Assembly: GCA_963727045.1 (NCBI GenBank)
Contig: CAVSES010000001.1
Location: forward strand, 1,178,001 to 1,242,000
Source: Bog-1198 sp963727045
GTDB lineage: Bacteria > Pseudomonadota > Gammaproteobacteria > Steroidobacterales > Steroidobacteraceae
Length of the DNA stretch: 64,000 nt
Direction: 5' to 3'
Made by a program: the position numbers and the translations under genes. Shown here piece by piece: positions 36,477-43,799 of the stretch (its first letter is position 1; each line of letters begins with the position of its first letter). Under the pieces are notes generated by a model. That model was not told the DNA's origin, ran no database searches, and worked only from the letters and a program-made list of their open reading frames with translations.

Positions 36477-36930
36477 AGAGGTCTTTCCTTTTTGCCGAGA
36501 ATCCTTCGTGCTGGAAACGAACGTGACCGTCCCGGTCGATGAGAACCGCGCTCGGCATGCCCGCCACCTTGTAGGCGGTTGCAATCTCGCCGCGCGGATC
36601 GTAGACGATGGGGAAATTGGCCGGCGTTTCGCTCAAAAAGTGCTCCGCCCGGGTGCGGTCCTGGTCCACGTTGACGCCGATGACGACGAAGTTGCGCGCG
36701 CCGTACCGGCGCACGAGATCCGACAGCCATGGAAATGATTGACGGCATGGCGCGCACCACGAGGCCCAGAAATCCAGGTACACCAATTTGCCGCGATACG
36801 CGCTGAGATCGAGACCCGCGGCACGTGCAGGACCCGAGTTCAGCGCCATCGACAGCATCATCGCCAGCGCCGCCCATCCGAAATGCCACCGTGTCCAAAG
36901 GCCGCCGCCGCGCGAATTGGTGCTCAACAT
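36436..36930 (-). CDS. TlpA-like thioredoxin-fold thiol-disulfide oxidoreductase
   Basis: 164 residues from the ATG at 36930 (AGGAA before it), with an N-terminal signal/anchor (WAALAMMLSMALNSGPARA). The redox motif is W58-C59-A-P-C62 in FWASWCAPCRQSFPWL, and the cis-Pro loop is VAGMPSAVLIDRDG. The family acts in the periplasm, reducing disulfides, often in cytochrome c or copper-site maturation. As the first gene before DUF4266, DUF3570 and apbE, it probably keeps the Cys-containing DUF4266 tail or another partner reduced. Confidence 0.88.
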   Translation of the reverse strand: MLSTNSRGGGLWTRWHFGWAALAMMLSMALNSGPARAAGLDLSAYRGKLVYLDFWASWCAPCRQSFPWLSDLVRRYGARNFVVIGVNVDQDRTRAEHFLSETPANFPIVYDPRGEIATAYKVAGMPSAVLIDRDGHVRFQHEGFSAKRKDLYEEHVQALLGERP

Positions 36931-36960
36931 GCGAATTCCTTCTGTCCGTATCGGCGCGTA

Positions 36961-36975
36961 CTTTGCAGTACAAAG
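36961..36975. promoter_or_regulatory. imperfect palindrome CTTTGCAGTACAAAG (candidate operator 1)
   Basis: Fifteen bases with 5-base arms CTTTG/CAAAG around CAGTA. It lies 31 bases upstream of the tlpA-like start and shares arms and spacing with the perfect palindrome at 37048-37062. The pair suggests a dimeric repressor or activator shared by the divergent clusters; this is inference only. Confidence 0.4.
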
Positions 36976-37047
36976 TTCACATTGGCAACACCCGCCGCCG
37001 ATTGAATGAGAGCGGCCGCATTCGAGTTGGTTCCCATTCCGCCGACA

Positions 37048-37062
37048 CTTTGCATTGCAAAG
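37048..37062. promoter_or_regulatory. perfect palindrome CTTTGCATTGCAAAG (candidate operator 2)
   Basis: Fifteen bases with 7-base arms around one central T. Its centre is 87 bases from that of the related site at 36961-36975, about eight helical turns, so both sites would face the same side of the DNA. The half-site CTTTGCA is not one I can tie to a known regulator. Confidence 0.45.
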
Positions 37063-37308
37063 GTCGAATCGCAGCCTGCGTTTTGCATGCATCCGGAGGC
37101 CTCCACGCCGGGGAGCCTGCGCGAAGAATATTGCGGCAATGCAGCAGTGCCGCCCATTGGGCCGTCATGAAAAGGAGCGTCGAGCGAAATCCACCGGAAA
37201 TTTGGGCTACATTGGCGGTTGGATCGTGCAAATGCGGCGCGTACAGGCTATACCCTATTGTCTAGACCTCCGCCCCGACCGTACAAGACATAGCATGAGG
37301 TCAACACT

Positions 37309-37683
37309 TTGATCGGGTCCCGACGCCTGCGCCTGATTTGCCTGGTCGCCCTCGTGGCGCCGGTGTTGGCGTTGCGCGCGCTCATTCCAGCAGGGTTCAT
37401 GGCCGCCTCGGTGGACGGTGCGTGGCAGATCGTCTTGTGCCAGCCCGAACTCATGGCGGGCGCCCACCATCATCACCACGGCCAGGACTCCGGCTCCACC
37501 GTCGTCGATCCCACGTGTCCTTATGCGCAGAGCGCCGGTCCCGCCTTGATGCCGACGCTGCCCGCGTTGCCGGCGCCGGCGGCTTTGCATCGCGCTGAGC
37601 AGGTGCTCGCGATCACACAAACACGGCTCAGCTTCGGTCCCCCTCGCCAGCAATCCCCCCGCGGTCCACCCGCCCTCGTTTAG
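37309..37683 (+). CDS. DUF2946-like small exported/membrane protein
   Basis: 124 residues from a TTG start with GAGG upstream. An N-terminal hydrophobic segment (LRLICLVALVAPVLALRALI) is followed by RALIPAGFMAAS and a His-rich run (GAHHHHHGQD), then DPTCPYAQSAG. The ALIPAGFM and CPxA motifs are typical of DUF2946, a family often found beside copper-resistance genes. The His stretch could bind copper. It is the first gene of a three-gene plus-strand cluster ending in PCu(A)C. Confidence 0.75.
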   Translation: MIGSRRLRLICLVALVAPVLALRALIPAGFMAASVDGAWQIVLCQPELMAGAHHHHHGQDSGSTVVDPTCPYAQSAGPALMPTLPALPAPAALHRAEQVLAITQTRLSFGPPRQQSPRGPPALV

Positions 37684-37769
37684 TCCCCGATTCGAAGCAC
37701 ACAGACAAGCCGGGGCGAGGCCTCGATTGTCCGTCGTGATCTCATGGGTTGATTGCTTTCGAGGTCCAG

Positions 37770-38732
37770 ATGAAGAGTTTCCCGGCCACCGGCGCGGCGT
37801 TTGCGCTCGGTGCGGTTCTCGCCCCCGCATTCTCCTGGGCTTGCGCATGCGGCTGCGACGTGTTCGACGTCGGCACCGCCACCATGCTCGCATCCCAGCC
37901 GGGCGGTGTGATCTTTCTCGAAGATGATTATCAGAATCAGGACCAGAATTGGGTGGGCTCACATGCTGCACCGGCCGATGCGAATTCCGACAAGGAGATT
38001 GAAACGCATTTCGGCGGTGTGGGCTTCGACTATCAGTTCAACGGGGCTTGGGGGATGACGATGAAGGTGCCGTACTGGAAGCGGTTGTTCCGCACCGACA
38101 CGGGCACTCCGGGCGCCCCCGACATCATGGATTTTCGGCATAGCGGGATCGGCGACGTGCGCATCAGCGGGCGCTATACGGGATTCTCGCCGGACCTCAC
38201 GACCGGAATTACGGTGGGACTGAAGCTTGCCACCGGCGGCTGGACGTACCCGAACTTCGACCGGGACACATCCCTCGGCACCGGCACCACGGACTTGCTG
38301 CTGGGCGCCTATCATCTGGGCATGCTGAGTGAACGCGCACACCTCAATTGGTTCGCCGAGGCCCTGTACGACCGTGCCTTCAACACGCGCAACGGCTACC
38401 GGCCGGGCAACGAAACGGTGGTCGCCGCCGGCATCGTGTACAACGGCCTGCAACTCGGGCAGCGAGGCTCGCTCGCAACGCTGCTGCAGGTCAGCGCCTC
38501 GGATCGGCTGCGCGACAGCGGGGTCAATTCGGATTCGATGAACAGCGGCTATAAGCGCGTGCTGCTGTCGCCGGGTGTCGAGGCCGGCATCGGGCATTGG
38601 AAATATTACGCCGACGCAGAGTTTCGGATCTATCATTACGCCAACGCCGCTCCCTCCCTGGCCGCGGAAGGCACCCGGGGACAGCTGGTGGCGCCGGTTC
38701 TGCTCAAGATCATGGTGAGTTACCACTGGTGA
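37770..38732 (+). CDS. outer-membrane beta-barrel transporter-like protein with N-terminal CACGC motif
   Basis: 320 residues. The signal peptide (FALGAVLAPAFSWA) is followed directly by CACGCDVFDVGTATM, so the mature protein begins with three closely spaced cysteines. The rest consists of alternating strands (WGMTMKVPYWKRLFR; GDVRISGRYTGFSPDL) and ends in KIMVSYHW, as in outer-membrane barrels related to phenol-degradation MetA-type transporters. The CxCxC start and its position between DUF2946 and PCu(A)C suggest metal, probably copper, handling. Its TGA overlaps the next ATG as TGATG. Confidence 0.7.
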   Translation: MKSFPATGAAFALGAVLAPAFSWACACGCDVFDVGTATMLASQPGGVIFLEDDYQNQDQNWVGSHAAPADANSDKEIETHFGGVGFDYQFNGAWGMTMKVPYWKRLFRTDTGTPGAPDIMDFRHSGIGDVRISGRYTGFSPDLTTGITVGLKLATGGWTYPNFDRDTSLGTGTTDLLLGAYHLGMLSERAHLNWFAEALYDRAFNTRNGYRPGNETVVAAGIVYNGLQLGQRGSLATLLQVSASDRLRDSGVNSDSMNSGYKRVLLSPGVEAGIGHWKYYADAEFRIYHYANAAPSLAAEGTRGQLVAPVLLKIMVSYHW

Positions 38733-39172
38733 TGCGGATCATTTCGACCGCCATCCTGGCGCTGGCCAGCCTCGTCAGCGCGGCTGCACAACCCTCGCTC
38801 GACGTCGTGGTGAGCGGCGCCTGGATTCGTTGGCTGCCGGCCGATTTGCCCGCGGCGGGCTATTTGATCCTCACCAATAGGGGGCCGGTGGCGGAAATGC
38901 TGGTCGGGGCCAGCAGCCCCGATTACAAGGAAATCAGCCTGCATCGAATCAGAACGGTCGAAGGAATGAGCGGCATGACTCCCGTCGATTCGGTGATGGT
39001 CGCGGCGGGAAGTTCCGTCGACTTTGCCGCACAGGGTTACCACATGATGCTGATGCACAGCCGCCGCACTCTTCATTCCGGCGACCGGGTGCCGATAACC
39101 CTTCGCTTCTCGACCGGTCAGTCGGTGACCGCATCATTTGAAGTGCGCGCGGGCACTGCAACCCGCCCCTGA
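38732..39172 (+). CDS. periplasmic copper chaperone PCu(A)C
   Basis: 146 residues with a signal peptide (STAILALASLVSAAAQ). The cupredoxin-like body includes VSGAWIRWLPADLPAAGYL and the copper-binding His/Met set H-x10-M...H-x-M seen as ISLHRIRTVEGMSGM and GYHMMLM. PCu(A)C proteins deliver Cu(I) to the CuA or CuB site of heme-copper oxidases. No heme-copper oxidase gene lies in this window, so the target here is open. It starts inside the stop of the barrel gene. Confidence 0.88.
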   Translation: MRIISTAILALASLVSAAAQPSLDVVVSGAWIRWLPADLPAAGYLILTNRGPVAEMLVGASSPDYKEISLHRIRTVEGMSGMTPVDSVMVAAGSSVDFAAQGYHMMLMHSRRTLHSGDRVPITLRFSTGQSVTASFEVRAGTATRP

Positions 39173-39190
39173 AGCCCTATACTGCGGGTC

Positions 39191-40102
39191 ATGAGTTCGA
39201 TCATCCAGTTGCCGGCGGTGCTGCAGCGTCGCCTCGACGGTACGGTCAACGCCTTATTGAACCTTCAGCAGAGCCGCTCGATCGACTTCAGCCGGCCGCT
39301 CAGGGAGGAAGCATTGGTCGGGCCTGATTCCGTTTCCTGGCGCATTTTCAAGAATCCGGTTGCACTGTTCGTCGGCGGCGTCGCCGCCGTCATCCTCGAA
39401 TTGGCGGAGCCGGCCGTGCGCGCGGGGGTGTGGGAACATTCGTCTTTTCGCAAGGATCCGGTCGGCCGCCTGCGGCGTACCGGTTTGGCGGCGATGGTGA
39501 CCGTCTATGGCGCCCGCAGCGTCGCGGAGCCGATGATTGCGGGTGTCGTACGACGGCATGCCGCCGTCGACGGAGAAACGCCCGCGGGTGTGCCGTACTC
39601 GGCGAACGATCCGCGGCTGCTGCGGTGGGTGCACGCCACCGCGATGCACAGCTTCGCCGCAGCCTATGACCGCTACGTCGCCGCGCTGACTGCGGCACAA
39701 TTCGACGCCCTGTATCGCGAAGGCGCGCCCGCCTCGCGTCTTTACGGCGCGACCGACGCCCCCCAGTCCATCGCTGCGATGCACGACTTGTTCGAATCCA
39801 TGCGGGGTAGGTTGGATGCCTCCCCCATCGTCTTCGAGTTTCTCCAAATCATGCGCGAGTCCGCCGCGCTTCCGCGTCCGCTCAAGTGGCTGCAGCCCAT
39901 ACTGGTGCGCGCCGCGGTGGACATCGTGCCCGATTGGGTGCGTGAGCGGCTCGGCATCTCACAACGCGATGGTCTGCGTCCTCGCGAAAGGTGGCTGGTG
40001 CGATTGGCCGGGGATTTTTCCAATCGCATCATTGCGATCCAGAGCCCCGCGATCCAAGCCTGCGTGCGGCTCGGTCTGCCGGTCACCCACCTTTACACGT
40101 GA
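39191..40102 (+). CDS. oxygenase MpaB family protein (DUF2236)
   Basis: 303 residues. Family landmarks are PDSVSWRIFKNPVALFVGG at residues about 45-63, LRRTGLAAMVTVYG, HAAVDGETPAGVPYSANDP and LLRWVHATAMHSFAAAY. These match the DUF2236/MpaB fold, in which conserved Arg, Asp and His residues bind heme b in characterised fungal and rubber-degrading (Lcp) members. The substrate is unknown. The gene follows PCu(A)C by 18 bases but appears functionally unrelated. Confidence 0.85.
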   Translation: MSSIIQLPAVLQRRLDGTVNALLNLQQSRSIDFSRPLREEALVGPDSVSWRIFKNPVALFVGGVAAVILELAEPAVRAGVWEHSSFRKDPVGRLRRTGLAAMVTVYGARSVAEPMIAGVVRRHAAVDGETPAGVPYSANDPRLLRWVHATAMHSFAAAYDRYVAALTAAQFDALYREGAPASRLYGATDAPQSIAAMHDLFESMRGRLDASPIVFEFLQIMRESAALPRPLKWLQPILVRAAVDIVPDWVRERLGISQRDGLRPRERWLVRLAGDFSNRIIAIQSPAIQACVRLGLPVTHLYT

Positions 40103-40119
40103 ACGGCCGCTGTCGGGCG

Positions 40120-40599
40120 CTACTTCGACACGTTCTTCGCCACTGCGGGTGAGCTTGCCGCGTTCATGACCAGCCTTCCCTTCATGATGGCGAAGTGGCC
40201 CGGCGCCGAACAGAAATAGCTGTAGCTCGATCCGCTGTCGAGTTGCGCCGTCGAGAACCGCACCATGCTGCTCTCGCCGCCGCCGATGATCTTCGTGGCG
40301 GCGACAATCCGCGGATCGCCCGGCTTCTGGTAGTTGTTCGCGAGACCTGCGCTCATTCCCGCATTGGCGACGGCCGCCACGTCGGCCGTCTTCGTGAGAA
40401 CCCAGTCGTGTCCCATTGCGCTTACCGGCAGCTTGCCCGTGTTGTGCAGGGTCACCTCCACCTCGGAGCACTGCGATTCGACCTGCAGGGTCTGCTGTTC
40501 GAAGCGCATGGAGTCCGTCGCATTGATGTTGAGCTGACACACTTCGGCCAGGCTCACGCGAGAGATTAGAAACAAGGCGGTGATGCAGAGCCATTTCAT
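40120..40599 (-). CDS. azu: azurin
   Basis: 159 residues from the ATG at 40599, preceded by AAGGGG. Signal peptide about 1-18 (ITALFLISRVSLA). The type-1 copper ligands are H64 (MGHDWVL), C130, H135 (YFCSAPGHFAIM) and M139, aligning with His46, Cys112, His117 and Met121 of azurin with a constant offset of 18. C21 and C44 match the structural disulfide. Azurin shuttles electrons in the periplasm. It begins 13 bases after the cytochrome-porin gene, so the two are almost surely co-transcribed. Confidence 0.95.
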   Translation of the reverse strand: MKWLCITALFLISRVSLAEVCQLNINATDSMRFEQQTLQVESQCSEVEVTLHNTGKLPVSAMGHDWVLTKTADVAAVANAGMSAGLANNYQKPGDPRIVAATKIIGGGESSMVRFSTAQLDSGSSYSYFCSAPGHFAIMKGRLVMNAASSPAVAKNVSK

Positions 40600-40612
40600 A
40601 TTGATCCCCTTC

Positions 40613-41986
40613 TCATAGTGCAAACCAAAAGAACCCGAACAGCGTGTTGTTGTCGGAAGCGGAACGGCCGAATCCATCGTAGTTCGCGCCCGCCCCGTTG
40701 AATCGCTGATACGCGGTGTATTGCAATCCGAGACGCAGGTTCAGCCATGGCCGTGCAAAAGAGTCGAGTTTGCCGAACGGTACGTACTCGAGCTGCACGA
40801 TGTAGCCGCGGCTGTCGGGGGATCCCGAGAGGCTGCCGTCGCCGGGGTCCGGAGCATAGAGGCCCATGTCGGTCGTGCCGGTGGTGCTGAACACACCGAC
40901 GCTTGCGACCCAGGTTTGTCGATAGGCGTAGGTCAGATCGAAACCCACGGTGTTCAGCTCGTCGGTGCCGTTGGCGGAACTTCCGGCGGGGAAGCTCGCA
41001 TCGAGCGACTGCTTTTCATGAATGACGCTGAAATCGGCGGAAAGCGCATGACCGCCGTCGTTGACGTACTGATAGGTGAGATCGAAACCCACATCGTTGA
41101 ACCGATCCGTCGCCGGCGAGGTGGGATCCGGATGCATCTTCGCGTTCAGTCCGAACACGCCCGCAGAAAAGTATTGCGGACCGAAGTCCATCTGCCATGC
41201 CGCGCGCCAGTAGGGGGACATTGCGTCAAGATGCAGGTTGTCGTCGGGACCCAGGCCGACATTGCGCAGCCATCGATCGGACAGCCCGCGATATGCGCCC
41301 GCCTCCAGGTATAGATGATCGTCCACCATCGCGTAGGCCGTGGCGCCCAGCACCAATTGGCCGAGACCCCCTGCAATCATGGGAGCCGCGGCGGGTGCCG
41401 GCGCCAATCCGGAAGCGATGTAGGGGTAACCCCACGCGGAGGTCGAATTCCAGAGATCCTGCACCGTCGGGTTGTTGTTGACGGAGATGCCGAAGACGAT
41501 GCCGGTATTGCCGATCGTCGTCGAATGCGCATAGCGCACGTCAAGATTGTCCCACGTCGTGACGCGATCCTCGCCGCTGTAGGTCACTTGGACAAACGCG
41601 CCGACGCTCTTCGTGATGCGGCCGCCGTAAAAGAGACTGACCTGGTCGACGGACAAATTATCGTTGGGCGCGAAATGCGCCGCGGGTGCCTCGACCTGCG
41701 CCTTATCGGTATGGGTGAAGCCCCCCTGGACCATCAACGCGATCGGGGGAATGACCGTCTCCGCGTCGCCCCACACGTACCCGTTTAATTTGAATTGACG
41801 CCCATATGCCGTGAGGGCCGGGCCATAGGCCACCGTGTGACACTGCGCGCAAGGCTTGCCGGTCTGCCTCGCGAAACTTGGTACCGCGTGGGCCGGGACC
41901 GCGGACAGAACGGCGAGGATCGTCGCGGCGAGACCCCCGAAGATTTTGATGCATCGCTGTGAGCGGATCTTATGAGTGATCGACAT
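40613..41986 (-). CDS. Cyc2-like fused monoheme cytochrome-porin
   Basis: 457 residues from the ATG at 41986. Signal peptide to about residue 34 (LSAVPAHA), then PSFARQTGKP and the heme-binding C46-A-Q-C49-H50, followed by GPALTAYGRQFKLNGY. After that come about 16 beta-strand-like segments to the terminal FGFFWFAL. A single N-terminal CxxCH preceded by FARQTG and followed by GRxFKxxGY is the hallmark of Cyc2-type cytochrome-porins, known from iron oxidisers but also with many uncharacterised relatives. Total length fits the family. With azurin directly downstream it could pass electrons across the outer membrane; Fe(II) oxidation is possible but unproven. Confidence 0.8.
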   Translation of the reverse strand: MSITHKIRSQRCIKIFGGLAATILAVLSAVPAHAVPSFARQTGKPCAQCHTVAYGPALTAYGRQFKLNGYVWGDAETVIPPIALMVQGGFTHTDKAQVEAPAAHFAPNDNLSVDQVSLFYGGRITKSVGAFVQVTYSGEDRVTTWDNLDVRYAHSTTIGNTGIVFGISVNNNPTVQDLWNSTSAWGYPYIASGLAPAPAAAPMIAGGLGQLVLGATAYAMVDDHLYLEAGAYRGLSDRWLRNVGLGPDDNLHLDAMSPYWRAAWQMDFGPQYFSAGVFGLNAKMHPDPTSPATDRFNDVGFDLTYQYVNDGGHALSADFSVIHEKQSLDASFPAGSSANGTDELNTVGFDLTYAYRQTWVASVGVFSTTGTTDMGLYAPDPGDGSLSGSPDSRGYIVQLEYVPFGKLDSFARPWLNLRLGLQYTAYQRFNGAGANYDGFGRSASDNNTLFGFFWFAL

Positions 41987-42103
41987 AAATGTTGTTTTGC
42001 ACGATGGTTGCGGAGCCGGCTTCATGCACGGCATGCGCAACAAATTAGGCGCTAAGGGATGCCCAACCAATACTTGCAATGCCCCATCACATTCAGGGGG
42101 AAT

Positions 42104-42126
42104 TACGTAGTTTTCCCGTAGTAGGG
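42104..42126. repeat. direct repeat CGTAG with 11-base period upstream of the cytochrome-porin gene
   Basis: TACGTAG at 42104-42110 is followed by TTTTCC and CGTAGTAGGG. CGTAG recurs at 42106 and 42117, one helical turn apart, with TTCCC and GGGAA flanking the second copy as an inverted repeat. It lies about 120 bases upstream of the start at 41986. This could be a tandem site for a response regulator, but no regulator can be named. Confidence 0.35.
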
Positions 42127-42245
42127 AACACAGTAGCCGTCGAGGAGGAGCAACATCGTGCACGCACGCGCGGTGCGGCCGTGCGCAGATATATATGTGC
42201 GAGATTATTCTTCTTGGGGACTAAACCATCCGAGGAAAATGCGGT

Positions 42246-42264
42246 ACTCACCCATTGGGTGAGT
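42246..42264 (-). terminator. perfect hairpin at the end of the small gene at 42248-42454
   Basis: ACTCACCCATTGGGTGAGT has 8-base arms and a 3-base loop and contains the stop codon of the small frame. In the minus direction it is followed after 6 bases by ATTTTCC, a short T-run. This may be a weak intrinsic terminator or simply an operator-like palindrome. Confidence 0.35.
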
Positions 42265-42454
42265 TGCCTCGTGGCCCGGGCCGCGGAGACCATCGATGCG
42301 ATTTGCGCCGCGGGCGCGCCAGCGGCCGCGGAACCCGAACGGGGTGGATGGCCAGCAGCAGATGCATCATCGACATGTGATCGTCACGGACGCTGTTCGA
42401 CAGCCCTTGGCTGCCGTGACCTGCTCCATTCAAGAACGCGAGCGCGGCATTCAT
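42248..42454 (-). CDS. small protein of unknown function
   Basis: 68 residues: MNAALAFLNGAGHGSQGLSN, then a middle part with DDHMSMMHLLLAIHPVRVP and a basic, Pro-rich tail. The case for a real gene is an excellent ribosome binding site (GAGGAGG, 5 bases before the ATG) and GC-rich third positions like its neighbours. No domain is recognised. A longer frame covering 42468-42800 on the same strand ends 13 bases upstream but has atypical codon use, so I do not call it. Confidence 0.4.
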   Translation of the reverse strand: MNAALAFLNGAGHGSQGLSNSVRDDHMSMMHLLLAIHPVRVPRPLARPRRKSHRWSPRPGPRGNSPNG

Positions 42455-42856
42455 TTCGACCTCCTCATCATTGTCGTGCGCTGATCATCGAGGTGCGGCC
42501 AGCTTGCGCTTCGCACGTTGAATGTGAACCCGCCGGTCTCCCATTCACCCGCCGGAATCGTCTTACCCCCGCGATTGCACGCTCGGCATTTTCATCCCAA
42601 CGCTCCGCAGCATCCGATATCTGGCGCACACTTCCGACACGTGCTCCAAAGACCGGCAAGCGCCGCAATCTCGGCACGTTCGCCTCGAGGGCGCGCCGCG
42701 CTCCTGACGCCCACAGCAGGCGTAGGAATGATCTGACGAAGGGCGATGAATGTTTGCCATAGAAAATAGCGCTGCGCGTCCTAAGCTGCTCGGCATGCAT
42801 ATTCTCCCTTGTGTTCGTGGCCCGCGATGCTCCCATCGGCGCAATGGCTGGCCGAT
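42455..42856. other. 402-base region without a convincing gene
   Basis: Frames on both strands lack the GC-rich third positions of neighbouring genes. One minus-strand frame (42468-42800) starts near GGGAGA but has mixed codon use and no recognisable product. The region may be a promoter area for the kinase gene at 42857 or a decayed gene. Confidence 0.4.
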
Positions 42857-43588
42857 ATGAGCGATGAAGCGGCGACGATCACCTCATCGCGCGATCTCCA
42901 TTCTCCTGCGGCGATGGACACTCGGCTGGTTGACCGAATCGCCGAGCTGGACTCATTGGTGACGTTTCTGCACGAGGACAACGAGCAAAAGAGCACCCTC
43001 GTTGCCCGCAGGCTTCACGACGAGATCGGGGGTTCGGTGATCGGCGCCATGATGGATGTGGCGTGGATAGAACAGCACGATTCTCAGCTCACCCCCGACA
43101 CCACCATGCGGCTCGGCAGGGTCAAGGACGGTTTGCGGGGCGCCATCGATCTGGCGAGGCGGATGGTCGAGGAGCTGCGGCCCACGCTCCTTGACTCGGT
43201 GGGGTTGTTTGCCGCGCTGAGCTGGCAATTCAGGCGCGGTTGCGCCCATGCGGGAATCGAGTACACCGAATCCTATCCCGAATCGGTCCCCGACATGGAT
43301 CCGGAAAGCTTGATTGCCCTGTTTCGAATCGCCCAAGAATCGTTCAACGTTGCGCTGCGCCGGGAGGCGGTCAGCGCGGTGACGTTATCGATCGATACGA
43401 CCGAGGACGAGCTCATGGTGCAGTTGGCGGACGACGGCAAGCAGTCCCCCGCCGACGCACACGGCGACAGGGCGTCTGTGCCGATGCTGTCGGTGTTCCA
43501 TCGGGTGAAGCAACTGAATGGACAAGCGGTCATGTCGTCCTCCCCGGACAGAGGGTCGATCATCCGCGTCACCATTCCCCTCCATTGA
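42857..43588 (+). CDS. NarX-type (HisKA_3) sensor histidine kinase, degenerate ATPase domain
   Basis: About 243 residues from the ATG at 42857; a TTG at 42809 or ATG at 42827 would add up to 16 residues. The DHp domain contains H54 in ARRLHDEIGGSVIGAMMDVA, the HisKA_3 type that partners NarL regulators. The C-terminal part keeps LFRIAQESFNVALRREAVSA and LADDGKQ, but the usual GxGLxGM lid motif is absent (PMLSVFHRVKQLNG). There is no membrane segment or sensor domain, so it may work as a soluble kinase or phosphatase fed by another protein. The next gene is a large hybrid kinase; no receiver partner is adjacent. Confidence 0.75.
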   Translation: MSDEAATITSSRDLHSPAAMDTRLVDRIAELDSLVTFLHEDNEQKSTLVARRLHDEIGGSVIGAMMDVAWIEQHDSQLTPDTTMRLGRVKDGLRGAIDLARRMVEELRPTLLDSVGLFAALSWQFRRGCAHAGIEYTESYPESVPDMDPESLIALFRIAQESFNVALRREAVSAVTLSIDTTEDELMVQLADDGKQSPADAHGDRASVPMLSVFHRVKQLNGQAVMSSSPDRGSIIRVTIPLH

Positions 43589-43799
43589 TCTCCATAACGT
43601 ACATAAAATATTGTAATTAACCTATTGTTTTTATGAATAAATAAATAACGTGAATGCTCCGAAGCCGGGTCTTGCACCCTTGGCGCGGGACCCTCGTCAA
43701 TGATTGACAGATGCCATTCCCCTGGACATGGTGTGCATTTGCACATCTTTGATTAGGACCGCGCGCCGCCGGCCCGGCCTGCAACGAGGATTCCTTCGC

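Larger units (their letters stand above)
36931..37308. other. 378-base divergent intergenic region between redox and copper clusters
   Basis: It separates the minus-strand tlpA-DUF4266-DUF3570-apbE set from the plus-strand DUF2946 set. Short overlapping frames are present but none has convincing protein character. Two related palindromes (see separate entries) lie on the tlpA side and may be operators. No terminator is expected here, and I could not assign exact -35/-10 elements. Confidence 0.6.

Noticed and set aside
42079..42762. Plus-strand open frame of 227 codons
   Set aside because: Arg/Ala/Thr-rich with no motif and poor codon use, and no ribosome binding site; overlaps a better-supported small minus-strand frame.
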